This document shows, one piece after another, positions 1 to 6,189 of a DNA stretch of 8,692 nucleotides (its first letter is position 1; every line of letters begins with the position of its first letter). Source of the DNA: Hymenobacter sp. Lineage in GTDB: Bacteria > Bacteroidota > Bacteroidia > Cytophagales > Hymenobacteraceae. A model generated the notes under the pieces. It ran no database searches. It worked only from the letters and a program-made list of their open reading frames with translations, and was not told where the DNA came from. The stretch lies in assembly GCA_025362615.1 (NCBI GenBank), contig JANYFQ010000101.1, positions 1-8,692 of the forward strand. Direction: 5' to 3'. The position numbers were made by a program, and so were the translations under genes.

Positions 1-97
1 CGTGGCTCACGTCGGGTAGATGAGCCGCCAGGTGGGTGCAGGTGTAGTTGCGCGGCGTACTGAGCAAGTAGTCAATGTAGGTGCGTTGGGTCAGCAT
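1..97 (-). CDS. IS701/IS4-like transposase, N-terminal fragment (runs off the left edge)
   Basis: Reading the minus strand from the ATG at 97-95 gives 32 codons with no stop before the window ends. The visible peptide includes TYIDYLLSTPRNYTC followed by THLAAHLPDVSH. This matches the usual beginning of DDE transposases of the IS701/IS4 group, whose N-terminus carries a 'YIDYLLSTP.NYTCT.LA.HL...SHD' pattern. The catalytic DDE residues lie outside the window, so whether the enzyme is intact cannot be judged. The frame overlaps, in a different register, the last residues of the truncated gene at 72-353, as expected if the element landed inside that gene. The family assignment comes from recalled family pattern; IS701 versus another IS4-related group is uncertain. 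Confidence 0.72.
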   Translation of the reverse strand, partial: MLTQRTYIDYLLSTPRNYTCTHLAAHLPDVSH

Positions 98-140
98 GGC
101 AGTATTTTTGGCGCAAGTTCGCTACCGGTGCGTAAGTCCT
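1..140 (-). mobile_element. Insertion sequence, one end only (IS701/IS4-like)
   Basis: The stretch carries the transposase start (ATG at 97) and, 43 bases upstream of it, a likely terminal inverted repeat reading AGGACTTACGCAC on the minus strand (about 128-140). Ends of the form GGACTTACGCA are familiar from IS elements of cyanobacteria and Bacteroidota. The flanking bases read CTAG across the boundary, which may be part of the target site. The other end and the target duplication are outside the window, so the exact boundary is uncertain by a few bases. Confidence 0.62.
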
Positions 141-353
141 AGTAGAGTAACCTTTGGGGTTCTTGGACTCGCCAAGCACCAAGGCCCACATACTTTCGGA
201 AAGGTTAATAGTGGCCGTTTGTTCAATGGCGTGCGCGTAGAGCGGAATGTGCTTCTCGGTGATTTTGTTTACCAGTTCGGTCTTGTGGTCTTGGGCAAAG
301 AGGGCAGGAACGGTCATCATTGACAGAGCGGTACAAAGAAAAATCTTTTTCAT
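72..353 (-). pseudogene. Small secreted protein of unknown function, truncated by the IS
   Basis: The 93-codon frame starts at the ATG at 353 with a good Sec signal peptide: MKK, then a hydrophobic core, ending ALFAQ so that cleavage after A20 is likely. Residues 1 to about 70 look like an original host gene; they include a helix-rich part and the segment ESMWALVLGESKNPKGYS. From about residue 72 the reading frame enters the insertion sequence, and the last ~22 residues and the TGA stop (72-74) come from IS DNA read out of the transposase frame. The host gene has therefore probably lost its C-terminus. I do not recognise the family. Base composition is visibly more AT-rich than the genes to the right. 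A short exported product could still be made, so 'pseudogene' is an inference from the insertion. Confidence 0.6.
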
Positions 354-465
354 TGAAGAATGCTAAGTGGTGAAGTTTTGACGTGAGCTTGAAAATCAAG
401 ACGTTTACAGGTACGCAACGGCAGAACCAAGGTTTTATTGGGCATTGACGGCTTGTCCAGAAGGT

Positions 466-498
466 GGTGCGGGCGAGCGGCTTTTCGCCGCCCGCACC
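466..498. repeat. GC-rich palindromic hairpin, possible dispersed repeat
   Basis: GGTGCGGGCG at 466-475 is perfectly complementary to CGCCCGCACC at 489-498. The stem can be extended inward by GCG (477-479) with CGC (486-488) around one bulged A, leaving a short GCTTTT loop. It is not followed by a T-run on either strand, so a terminator is unlikely. It sits 15 bases from the REP hairpin at 514-548, which suggests a composite repeat cluster. Confidence 0.6.
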
Positions 499-513
499 GA
501 AGCGCAAGATTGA

Positions 514-548
514 GGTAGCTCGGGTTTTCAACCCGAGCGTTGAGCCGT
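514..548 (+). repeat. REP-like hairpin, single copy
   Basis: A perfect 9-bp stem, GCTCGGGTT (518-526) with AACCCGAGC (530-538), closes a TTC loop. It is flanked by GGTA on the left and GT-GAGCCGT on the right. The same 35-base unit occurs at 7494-7528 with three differences, two of which fall on the two sides of one stem base pair. This marks it as a dispersed extragenic palindrome rather than a chance hairpin. Confidence 0.75.
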
Positions 549-566
549 GAAAACGATTTTTGACCG

Positions 567-612
567 CCCACAAAAAAACCGGCCGCTGGGCAAGCGGCCG
601 GTTTTTTGTGGG
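567..612 (-). terminator. Intrinsic terminator (probably bidirectional) after the ytxH-like gene
   Basis: CCGGCCGC (579-586) pairs with GCGGCCGG (594-601) around a TGGGCAA loop. The stem is extended by an A7/T6 tract and CCCAC/GTGGG outside it. On the minus strand the hairpin is followed by seven T residues, the classic rho-independent form, and it lies 56 bases past the stop codon of the gene at 668-1075. The T-run on the plus strand makes it potentially active in both directions. Confidence 0.85.
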
Positions 613-667
613 TTGCAGAAGCCAGCAGCGTTGCCGGGCAGCCCAGTTTGCAAATTGAAACCCCGCT

Positions 668-1075
668 TTACAGCGGGCGGTGGCGGATGTCTTCGCCGAA
701 GCCGTCGTAGTCGGCGCTGGCATCGTCGGGCAGGTGGGCGTTGCTGACGTTTTGGCCGCGCACGTTAGACACTGGTTTGGGGGCAGTTGCCACGGTAGAC
801 GGATTCAGGTCGGCGGCACTGAATTTGTTCAGCAGGGCATCGGCGGCGGCTTTGGCCTCGGCGGTAGCGGCATCGAGCGGCTCGGCACTGCCCTGCATTT
901 TGGCAATGTTCTCCTTCAAAAATTTACTCACGTCATTCCCCAACTTGCGGACCGATTGGCGCAGGCCAGTGCGGGTTTCCTCGCCGGTTTCGGGGGCGAG
1001 TAAGAGCCCCGCCACAATTCCGGCCGTAGCGCCGGCGATGAGCGAGAAAATAACTTTGCCTTTGTCGTCTTTCAT
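668..1075 (-). CDS. YtxH domain-containing protein
   Basis: This 135-residue protein belongs to the YtxH-like (gas-vesicle/general-stress) family of small membrane-anchored proteins; the biochemical role is not established. Residues 1-8 are charged (MKDDKGKV). Residues 9-27 form a Gly/Ala-rich hydrophobic helix, followed at once by the family signature LLLAPETGEETR (24-35). Residues 36-90 are predicted amphipathic helix, and residues 91-135 are a polar, probably disordered tail. I chose the ATG at 1075 rather than the in-frame TTG at 1162, because the extra 29 residues of the longer frame do not resemble the family and would overlap the likely promoter. A possible -33/-7 pair lies at 1123-1156. 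It has its own terminator and is paralogous to the N-terminal half of the gene upstream (1224-1658), so the pair probably arose by duplication. Confidence 0.85.
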   Translation of the reverse strand: MKDDKGKVIFSLIAGATAGIVAGLLLAPETGEETRTGLRQSVRKLGNDVSKFLKENIAKMQGSAEPLDAATAEAKAAADALLNKFSAADLNPSTVATAPKPVSNVRGQNVSNAHLPDDASADYDGFGEDIRHRPL

Positions 1076-1122
1076 GGGAATACGGGTTGAGAAGTGAGAG
1101 GGAAACGGTGACGCAATAACGT

Positions 1123-1156
1123 GAAAAGTAGCGGGATGTTGAGCGTGGTAAGCAAA
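1123..1156 (-). promoter_or_regulatory. Possible Bacteroidota-type promoter of the ytxH-like gene
   Basis: On the minus strand TTTG (1156-1153) is followed after 22 bases by TACTTTTC (1130-1123), one base from the TAnnTTTG -7 consensus. It lies about 47 bases upstream of the ATG at 1075 and downstream of the preceding gene's terminator, so the second YtxH gene appears to be transcribed on its own. Confidence 0.35.
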
Positions 1157-1164
1157 CGTCAAAC

Positions 1165-1194
1165 AAAAAGCCCTGCGCGGGGGCGCAGGGCTTT
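1165..1194 (-). terminator. Intrinsic terminator after the YtxH-CsbD gene
   Basis: AAAGCCCTGCGC (1167-1178) pairs perfectly with GCGCAGGGCTTT (1183-1194) around a GGGG loop. On the minus strand the stem runs into TTTTT, 29 bases after the stop codon of the gene at 1224-1658. This is a strong rho-independent terminator that separates the two paralogous genes. Confidence 0.88.
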
Positions 1195-1223
1195 GGGGAT
1201 TAGTTCGGCCGGAAACGGCTGAA

Positions 1224-1658
1224 TTACATATCGTTCAGCATTTGGGTGATTTCCGATTTGCCTTTGCCAAGCTTGGTTTGCAGGTTACCTACCAGTTCGT
1301 CGCCCTTGCCTTCGGCGTAGGTCAGGTCTTCGTCGGTGAGTTGGGCGTACTGCTGCTTGAGTTTGCCTTTCAACTCTTCCCAGTTGCCTTTGATGTTGAG
1401 GCTGCTACCGGCACCGGTCAGGCCCATGTCTTCGAGCTTGCCCGCGTACTCTTTGAATTTGGTTTCGAGGTCGCCGCCGAGTTTGGTGGCTTGCTCGCCG
1501 AGCTGGCCGCTGTATTTGGTGGCCAGGCCTTTCCAGTTTTCGCGGGTAGCCGAACCTTTGTCGGGGGCCAGCAGCATCCCGGCGATGATGCCGGCACCGG
1601 CACCGGCGAGGGCGGCGAGGAGAACTTTACCAGCGTGGTTGTCTTCTTGATAGGACAT
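1224..1658 (-). CDS. YtxH-CsbD fusion, stress-response protein
   Basis: This 144-residue protein combines two small stress-protein domains. Residues 10-40 are YtxH-like: a Gly/Ala-rich hydrophobic helix (KVLLAALAGAGAGIIAGMLL) followed by LAPDKGSATR. Residues 41-85 are a Lys/Gly-rich helical linker. Residues 88-144 are a CsbD-like domain, with the typical N-I-K-G-N-W-E-E-L-K-G-K-L-K opening and a following LTDEDLTYAEGKGDELVGN. CsbD proteins are abundant, small and induced by general stress in many bacteria, but their molecular function is unknown. Here the CsbD part would be tethered to a membrane. The ATG at 1658 is preferred over a TTG at 1691, since the longer form would start inside the -7 box at 1689-1696. 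The terminator at 1165-1194 ends the transcript. Confidence 0.87.
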   Translation of the reverse strand: MSYQEDNHAGKVLLAALAGAGAGIIAGMLLAPDKGSATRENWKGLATKYSGQLGEQATKLGGDLETKFKEYAGKLEDMGLTGAGSSLNIKGNWEELKGKLKQQYAQLTDEDLTYAEGKGDELVGNLQTKLGKGKSEITQMLNDM

Positions 1659-1688
1659 GATGAGGGGTTGTTTTGGGTGATGAAGCTG

Positions 1689-1696
1689 CAAAGATA
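1689..1696 (-). promoter_or_regulatory. -7 promoter box of the YtxH-CsbD gene
   Basis: The minus strand reads TATCTTTG, a perfect match to the Bacteroidota TAnnTTTG -7 element, 30 bases upstream of the ATG at 1658. I see no good TTTG -33 element at the expected distance. The A/C-rich leader that follows is typical of the phylum. Confidence 0.55.
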
Positions 1697-1799
1697 AGCC
1701 CGACGTTGAAAGCCGGACTTTGCGCCGTTTGGCGACTTATACGGGCAGTGGGCAAGTGGGTTTTGCGGCGGGCTTTTTTTTGTGGACGGTACAGCCGTT

Positions 1800-4700
1800 C
1801 TAACGCGCCAACTGACTGTCGAGCACGCGGAAAGGGTTAATTCTGTCCAACCGGAGCGAAAAGCGGATGCGGTCGGTAAAATCCTGGCGGGAAGCGGGCA
1901 GGCCGCTGGCGTACTGCGAGCCGGCCAGGGGCAGGTACAGGTTGAGGATGCCGCCGAGGGGCACGACGAGGCCGGTGTCGTAGAACGTGTTTTGGGCGGT
2001 GCGGTCGGGGCCGGGCAGCGTCACGTTGTCGGCGGTGAGGCCGAAATCGGCGAATACGGCCAATTTGGTGACGGGCAAATCGGCTTGTAAGCTCAACGTA
2101 CTGAGCCACTTTTGGCTGACGACGGGTAGGAAGGCGCGGAAGCCGCCGTCGCGGTCGTCGGTTTGGTGAGTTTGGGCGGCGAGGACGGGCGAGATTTGCT
2201 GACGGTCGAGAAAAACGGTTTGGCGGCGGTAGTCGGGGCTGCCGCTGAGGCCGAGGACGAACTCGGGGTTGGGGCTGTTTTGCAGAAAGCGCCCGCCGAA
2301 AAGGCGTGCTTTCACGGCCTTTTTCTTCGCGTAATAGCGGTAGTAGGTAGCCTCGGCCCGCAGCAGCAGCGGCTGGGTGGCGCGGGCATCAATGGCGCTG
2401 CTGGTGAAGCGGTTGAGCTCGACCTGGGCCTGCCAGCCGTGTAAGGCATTGCCGCCGGAGCCGGCGTAGTCGAGGGCCTGAATGTTGTGGGTGCGGCCGG
2501 CGAGGTCGTAGCGCCGGACGTAGGTGTTGGATAGGGCAAGCTTGTGCGTGGGGCCGTGGCCCGGCTGGTGGGGCAGCGTGAAGGTGATGCCCGGCTCGAT
2601 TTTAAGGTAACGCTCGAAGCTTTGCACCGTGAGGGCGACTTCGGCGGTGCGGCCCAGGCTTTCGGGCAACACATTGAGGGCCAACCTACCGATGCCGTTC
2701 AACTCTTTCCGCACGAAGCTGTACATGGGCATGGCCAGGTAGCTCACCCGCTTGGGCGTGAGGACGTTGTTGTAGAAGGCCGCGCCCAGCATGAATTTGT
2801 CGGAGGTGTTGGCCCCGAACACGGGTAAGTAGTTGATGGTGCGGCGGTCCCAGCGCTCCACGCTCAGCCCAGGGCGCAGCTTGAGGGGCGTAGCGAGGCG
2901 TTGGGGGGCGGCGCTTTTCTCGAGGCGCAGCACGTCGTTCTGGCGGTTGAGCTGGGGCGAGAGGTACCCGGCATCCACCACCAGGGCGGCCACGCCAGAG
3001 CGGCGGAAGTTGAGCTGGCTGGTGGCTTCTTCTTCGGGGTCGGGGTCGGTGTTGCCGAAGGGCGGGGTCCAGAGGGTTTCGAGGACGCGGCCCTGGGCAT
3101 CGACGCTCGACACGGGCACGGCCCAGGGCAGCGGCGAATCGGTGCGCACCAGCACTTTAACCACGTCGGGGAACAGGGCCACGGCGCTCAGGTCGGCATC
3201 GTAGTGGGTGGTGTTGGTGAGCATCTGCTGGAAAAACCAGCCCAGTTTCTGGCCCGTGCTTTCCTCAAAAACCGCCTGGATGTCCTCCGGGTACGGGTGC
3301 CGGAACTGCCAGCGGGCGTAGTAGGCCCGCATGGCCGTATCGAACTTATCCTGACCCAGATAGCCGGCCAGGTAGCGGAACAGCGAGGCCGTTTGGCCGT
3401 ACACCGTCGCGCCGTAGTTGATGGTGGTGTAGTCGGCCGATGTGGGGCCTTGCACCGGCTGGGCCAGCCCCCGGCTGGCCAGGGCCTGGGCCGGCAACTG
3501 GGCCAGGCCGGCGTTGGGCAGGCTGTCGATGCCTAACAAGCGGGCGGAGCGGCGGCTTTTGGCCAGTACCGAGAGCATTCCGTAGTGCCGGTCGGCGACT
3601 TCGCCCACACGGTTCTCCAGCAACGAGTTAAGCCCTTCGTCCAGCCACGGAAAATCGCGCTCGTTCGAGCCGAGAATGCCGTAAAACCAGTTGTGGCCGA
3701 CCTCGTGAACGATGGCTTCGGGCTGCGTCACCGTCACCATCGGGTACTCCATGCCGCCGCCGGCGCTCAGGGCACCGTCCACGGCGGTGGCGGCGCGGTA
3801 GGGGTACTTGCCCACCCAACGGGAGTAGTAGCGCAGGGCGGTTTTCACGTCCTGCAAGCCCTTGAGCCATTTTTCGGGCTCTTTGTTGGTAAAGAGCACC
3901 ATGGCTTGCACACTGCGCCCGCCGGGCAGGGCCACGGTATCCTGCAATACGTGGAAACGCTTGTCGGCGAACCAGGCAAAATCGTGGATTTTGTCTTGCT
4001 TGTAGCGCAGGGTTTTGAGGGTTGGGGCCGAGGGCGGGAAGGCCAGGGCCGACGTTTTGGCGGCTTTGCTGCTCTTGGCATCGGCCCCGCCAAAATCGGC
4101 GCGGGTTTTCTTGCCCGCGTCGGCGGCGGCGAGTTGGGCCAGGCGGGCCTGTTCGTCGGGGTTTTGCAGCTCGCCGGTGGCTCCCACGGTGTAGTTGGCG
4201 GGCAGGGTGAGGCTGACGTCAAAAGAGCCAAACTCCGAATAAAACTCGCCCTGGTCGAGGTAGGGCATCTGGTGCCAGCCGCGCCGGTCGAGCACGGCCG
4301 GTTTAGGATACCATTGCGATATTTGGTAGCTCTGCCCGACGTGCCCGAGCCGCGAAAAAGAAGCCGGGATTTTGAGCCGGAACGGCGTGACGATGCGGGC
4401 CGTGGCCCCCGCCGCCAGCGGCTGCGGCAGCAACAGCTTCGCAATGTCGGGGTTCAGCGGGTCGTATTGGAGGGTAGCGGGCCGGCCATCGACGCTGAAG
4501 CTGAGGCTGTCGATGAAGCCCCGGTCGGCGGGCGGGGCAAACTGAAACCTGCGGCTGCCCTGCACCAGCTGCTGCCGGCCAAAGGCCGTGTTGTTGTCGC
4601 GGTAAGCGTTGGGCCAGAGGTGAAACCAGATGAAGGCCAGCGGCTGGGGCGAGTTGTTGCGGTACGTTAGCTCCTCGCGGCCCCGCAACATATGGACGCG

Positions 4701-4859
4701 GTCGTCGAGCTTCACGTCAATCGAGTAATCTACTTCTTGCTGGAAGTACGGGCCTTTGGCGGCAGCCGGGGCGGCGGGCCGGGGCCGGGCTTTGGTGGGG
4801 CGTTGGGCCAGGGCGGGGGCCGCAGCCAGCAGCAGCGCCCCGAGGAACAAGTGTTTCAT
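1800..4859 (-). CDS. Secreted M1-family zinc metallopeptidase with a C-terminal beta-barrel-like extension
   Basis: This 1019-residue protein starts with a Sec signal peptide (residues 1-19, ending APALAQ), so it acts in the envelope. Residues 40-235 resemble the M1 N-terminal beta-saddle. The catalytic part carries a GAMEN-like GGMEYP (368-373), the zinc site HEVGH (385-389) with the third ligand E408 in WLDEG after the usual 18-residue spacing, and a candidate catalytic tyrosine Y487 in VYGQTASLFRYL. These residues appear intact, so an active aminopeptidase is expected. Residues 235-285 are an Ala/Lys-rich low-complexity insertion. Residues 660-1019 are not typical of M1: they consist of alternating beta-strands rich in Tyr/Phe/Leu with polar turns, resembling an outer-membrane barrel. 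That part is judged only by pattern. It ends SQLAR, without the usual terminal aromatic. A -7 box lies at 4867-4874. I found no terminator after the stop. Confidence 0.88.
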   Translation of the reverse strand: MKHLFLGALLLAAAPALAQRPTKARPRPAAPAAAKGPYFQQEVDYSIDVKLDDRVHMLRGREELTYRNNSPQPLAFIWFHLWPNAYRDNNTAFGRQQLVQGSRRFQFAPPADRGFIDSLSFSVDGRPATLQYDPLNPDIAKLLLPQPLAAGATARIVTPFRLKIPASFSRLGHVGQSYQISQWYPKPAVLDRRGWHQMPYLDQGEFYSEFGSFDVSLTLPANYTVGATGELQNPDEQARLAQLAAADAGKKTRADFGGADAKSSKAAKTSALAFPPSAPTLKTLRYKQDKIHDFAWFADKRFHVLQDTVALPGGRSVQAMVLFTNKEPEKWLKGLQDVKTALRYYSRWVGKYPYRAATAVDGALSAGGGMEYPMVTVTQPEAIVHEVGHNWFYGILGSNERDFPWLDEGLNSLLENRVGEVADRHYGMLSVLAKSRRSARLLGIDSLPNAGLAQLPAQALASRGLAQPVQGPTSADYTTINYGATVYGQTASLFRYLAGYLGQDKFDTAMRAYYARWQFRHPYPEDIQAVFEESTGQKLGWFFQQMLTNTTHYDADLSAVALFPDVVKVLVRTDSPLPWAVPVSSVDAQGRVLETLWTPPFGNTDPDPEEEATSQLNFRRSGVAALVVDAGYLSPQLNRQNDVLRLEKSAAPQRLATPLKLRPGLSVERWDRRTINYLPVFGANTSDKFMLGAAFYNNVLTPKRVSYLAMPMYSFVRKELNGIGRLALNVLPESLGRTAEVALTVQSFERYLKIEPGITFTLPHQPGHGPTHKLALSNTYVRRYDLAGRTHNIQALDYAGSGGNALHGWQAQVELNRFTSSAIDARATQPLLLRAEATYYRYYAKKKAVKARLFGGRFLQNSPNPEFVLGLSGSPDYRRQTVFLDRQQISPVLAAQTHQTDDRDGGFRAFLPVVSQKWLSTLSLQADLPVTKLAVFADFGLTADNVTLPGPDRTAQNTFYDTGLVVPLGGILNLYLPLAGSQYASGLPASRQDFTDRIRFSLRLDRINPFRVLDSQLAR

Positions 4860-4866
4860 GCGGGGG

Positions 4867-4874
4867 CGAAGGTA
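4867..4874 (-). promoter_or_regulatory. Putative -7 box of the M1 peptidase gene, 7 nt from the ATG
   Basis: The minus strand reads TACCTTCG, one base off TAnnTTTG, ending seven bases before the ATG at 4859. If used, transcription would start at or next to the start codon and the mRNA would be leaderless. No clear -33 element is visible. Confidence 0.4.
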
Positions 4875-4957
4875 GCGCCGGGGCGGGCGGAACGCAGGCG
4901 CTTTTCGGCCAACCGGGTGGTTTGGGGGACTGCCGCCTGCTCAGGCAGCGCTTATTA

Positions 4958-5070
4958 CAATGAGTGCATGAGTGAATGAGCGAGTGAGTGAATTAATAGT
5001 TTGCTGTGCATTGCCTTGCGTTACCGAACCATTAATTCACTCATTCACTCACTCGCTCATTCACTCATTG
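4958..5070. repeat. Imperfect inverted repeat made of GAGTGAAT-type octamers
   Basis: Left arm 4958-4997 and right arm 5031-5070 are each 40 bases and match at 35 positions when the right arm is reverse-complemented. Each arm is CAAT + four octamers + TAAT. The left octamers are GAGTGCAT, GAGTGAAT, GAGCGAGT, GAGTGAAT; the right ones, reverse-complemented, are GAGTGAAT, GAGCGAGT, GAGTGAAT, GAGTGAAT. A 33-base unique loop (4998-5030) lies between them. It occupies most of the gap between the stop of the gene at 5101-6186 and the start of the peptidase gene, and could act as a terminator-like structure or be a small non-autonomous mobile element. It has no T-run, so it is not a standard terminator. 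Confidence 0.85.
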
Positions 5071-5100
5071 AAAGCGCCACATCGGTCAAAATCCTTAACC

Positions 5101-6186
5101 TCAAAACACAAAATTGAACGCACCCTGCGCCAGCAGCCCGCGCAGGTTGCGGCTCTCGCGGTTGAGGGGCACGAAGTAGCTGACTTTAGTGTCGAGCAAA
5201 ATGTGCTTGGTTTTGATGAGTTCGAGGCCCAGGCCGGGGTTGATGTTGAAAATAAATTCGTTGCGCGACTCCTGGTTGCGGTTGGCGATGAAGCCGCCGA
5301 TTTGGTAGCAGGTGTAGAGGTTGAAGTAGCGGCGGCGGCCCCGCCCGAAGTTGCGGGGGTAAAAATCCTGTCCGAAATTGATGATGGCCACTTCGTTGAC
5401 GAACGCCGAATCGCGCGGATTAGCGTTAGCCGTGAGTGGCTTGTAGATGCCCAGGTTGAGGTAGCTTTTGCCCCGCGTGAAGAGGTATTTGATGGAGTAG
5501 CCCCGGTAGGCGCTGGCGCTGAGGCCGGCGCGGGGGTTTTCGAGGCGCAGCAGGCCCACTTCCACGCCGGGCATATTCACGAAGTTCACCTTGCTGTTGG
5601 CCACCGGGAAGCTGATTTCGTCGAAGAGCCGCAGCGTGACGAATGCCTGGCCTTCGTGGCTGCTGAGGGCGGTTAGGGCCAAGCGGTTGCGGCGCAGGTT
5701 GGCTTCGAGGTTGTCGGCTTGCTGGCGCAGGTCGGAGCGGTCGTCGGCGGGGCGGTCGGGCGGGGTGGGCAGGCGGCGCAGGCGCAACGAATCGGCCCGG
5801 ATGTCGTCGCGCACTTCCTGGCGGCGCGGGGCCAGGTTTTGACGGTTGAGGTTGTTGGTGAGCACGTAGCCCAGCGTAGCGGCCAGCGAGTCGAGGGCGG
5901 GCACGGCCCGCAGCGGCAGCACGAACTCGGCCACCAGTTCGGAAGGCGTTTCTTCCTGCCGTTGCAGCAGCGAGGCCCGCCGCCGCACGAACGCCAGCGT
6001 GGCCGCCCGCGCCTCGGCAAAGCGCACCGTGCTGATGGTAAGCGACTTTTGCGCCTCGTACGTGGTGCCCTGCTCGCGGCTGGCCGACTGGCCCGCCACT
6101 GGCCCGGCCAGCAACAGCAACCCGCCACAAAGCCACAACAGGGGCCGGAGCGCCCGGCCGTTGGCATCAAAAAGAGGTGTTTTCAT
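5101..6186 (-). CDS. Exported DUF4349-like coiled-coil protein with outer-membrane barrel-like C-terminus
   Basis: This 361-residue protein has a signal peptide (hydrophobic core about residues 15-31, ending PVAGQ). Residues 40-190 resemble DUF4349: a beta-strand plus helix unit (ELVAEFVLPLRAVPALDSL), the segment LGYVLTNNLNRQNLAPRRQEV, a long charged coiled coil (about 112-175) interrupted by a Pro-rich turn, then a closing strand FVTLRLF. Residues 200-361 are short beta-strands with Gly/aromatic residues and polar turns, ending in NFVF. A C-terminal phenylalanine after alternating residues is the usual signal for outer-membrane barrel assembly. I start at the ATG at 6186; a TTG two codons earlier lies inside the -7 box. 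The gene ends 31 bases before the inverted repeat at 4958-5070. Precise function is unknown; the DUF4349 link is a resemblance, not a proven hit. Confidence 0.72.
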   Translation of the reverse strand: MKTPLFDANGRALRPLLWLCGGLLLLAGPVAGQSASREQGTTYEAQKSLTISTVRFAEARAATLAFVRRRASLLQRQEETPSELVAEFVLPLRAVPALDSLAATLGYVLTNNLNRQNLAPRRQEVRDDIRADSLRLRRLPTPPDRPADDRSDLRQQADNLEANLRRNRLALTALSSHEGQAFVTLRLFDEISFPVANSKVNFVNMPGVEVGLLRLENPRAGLSASAYRGYSIKYLFTRGKSYLNLGIYKPLTANANPRDSAFVNEVAIINFGQDFYPRNFGRGRRRYFNLYTCYQIGGFIANRNQESRNEFIFNINPGLGLELIKTKHILLDTKVSYFVPLNRESRNLRGLLAQGAFNFVF

Positions 6187-6189
6187 GCC

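Larger units (their letters stand above)
354..667. other. Repeat-rich intergenic region, no gene seen
   Basis: These 314 bases lie between the truncated secreted gene and the YtxH gene, both on the minus strand. The stretch holds three strong hairpins in a row: a GC-rich palindrome at 466-498, a REP-like hairpin at 514-548, and an intrinsic terminator at 567-612. A small perfect stem (CTTGA/TCAAG, 388-400) lies nearer the secreted gene. The promoter of the secreted gene should be in 354-460, but I see no convincing TAnnTTTG box there. Open frames crossing the region have no recognisable protein signal and read through the hairpins, so I treat them as chance. Confidence 0.6.

Noticed and set aside
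1761..1800. Possible terminator after the M1 gene (T8 run at 1774-1781 and ACGG/CCGT mini-stem)
   Set aside because: The T-run lies on the plus strand, the wrong side for this gene, and the only stem is 4 bp. No convincing minus-strand terminator can be drawn.
3585..4670. Long plus-strand open frame (361 codons) opposite the peptidase gene
   Set aside because: It is a shadow of the GC-rich minus-strand gene. Its translation is low-complexity Gly/Val/Arg-rich, with no recognisable domain, while the opposite frame has all M1 motifs.
4958..5070. CRISPR-like array of short repeats
   Set aside because: The octamers are contiguous with no spacers, and the two clusters are inverted rather than direct; no cas gene is present.
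4972..5676. Plus-strand frame beginning MNERVSELIVC
   Set aside because: It starts in the octamer inverted repeat and then runs antisense through the 5101-6186 gene; the repetitive SFTHSLIHSL segment is just translated repeat.
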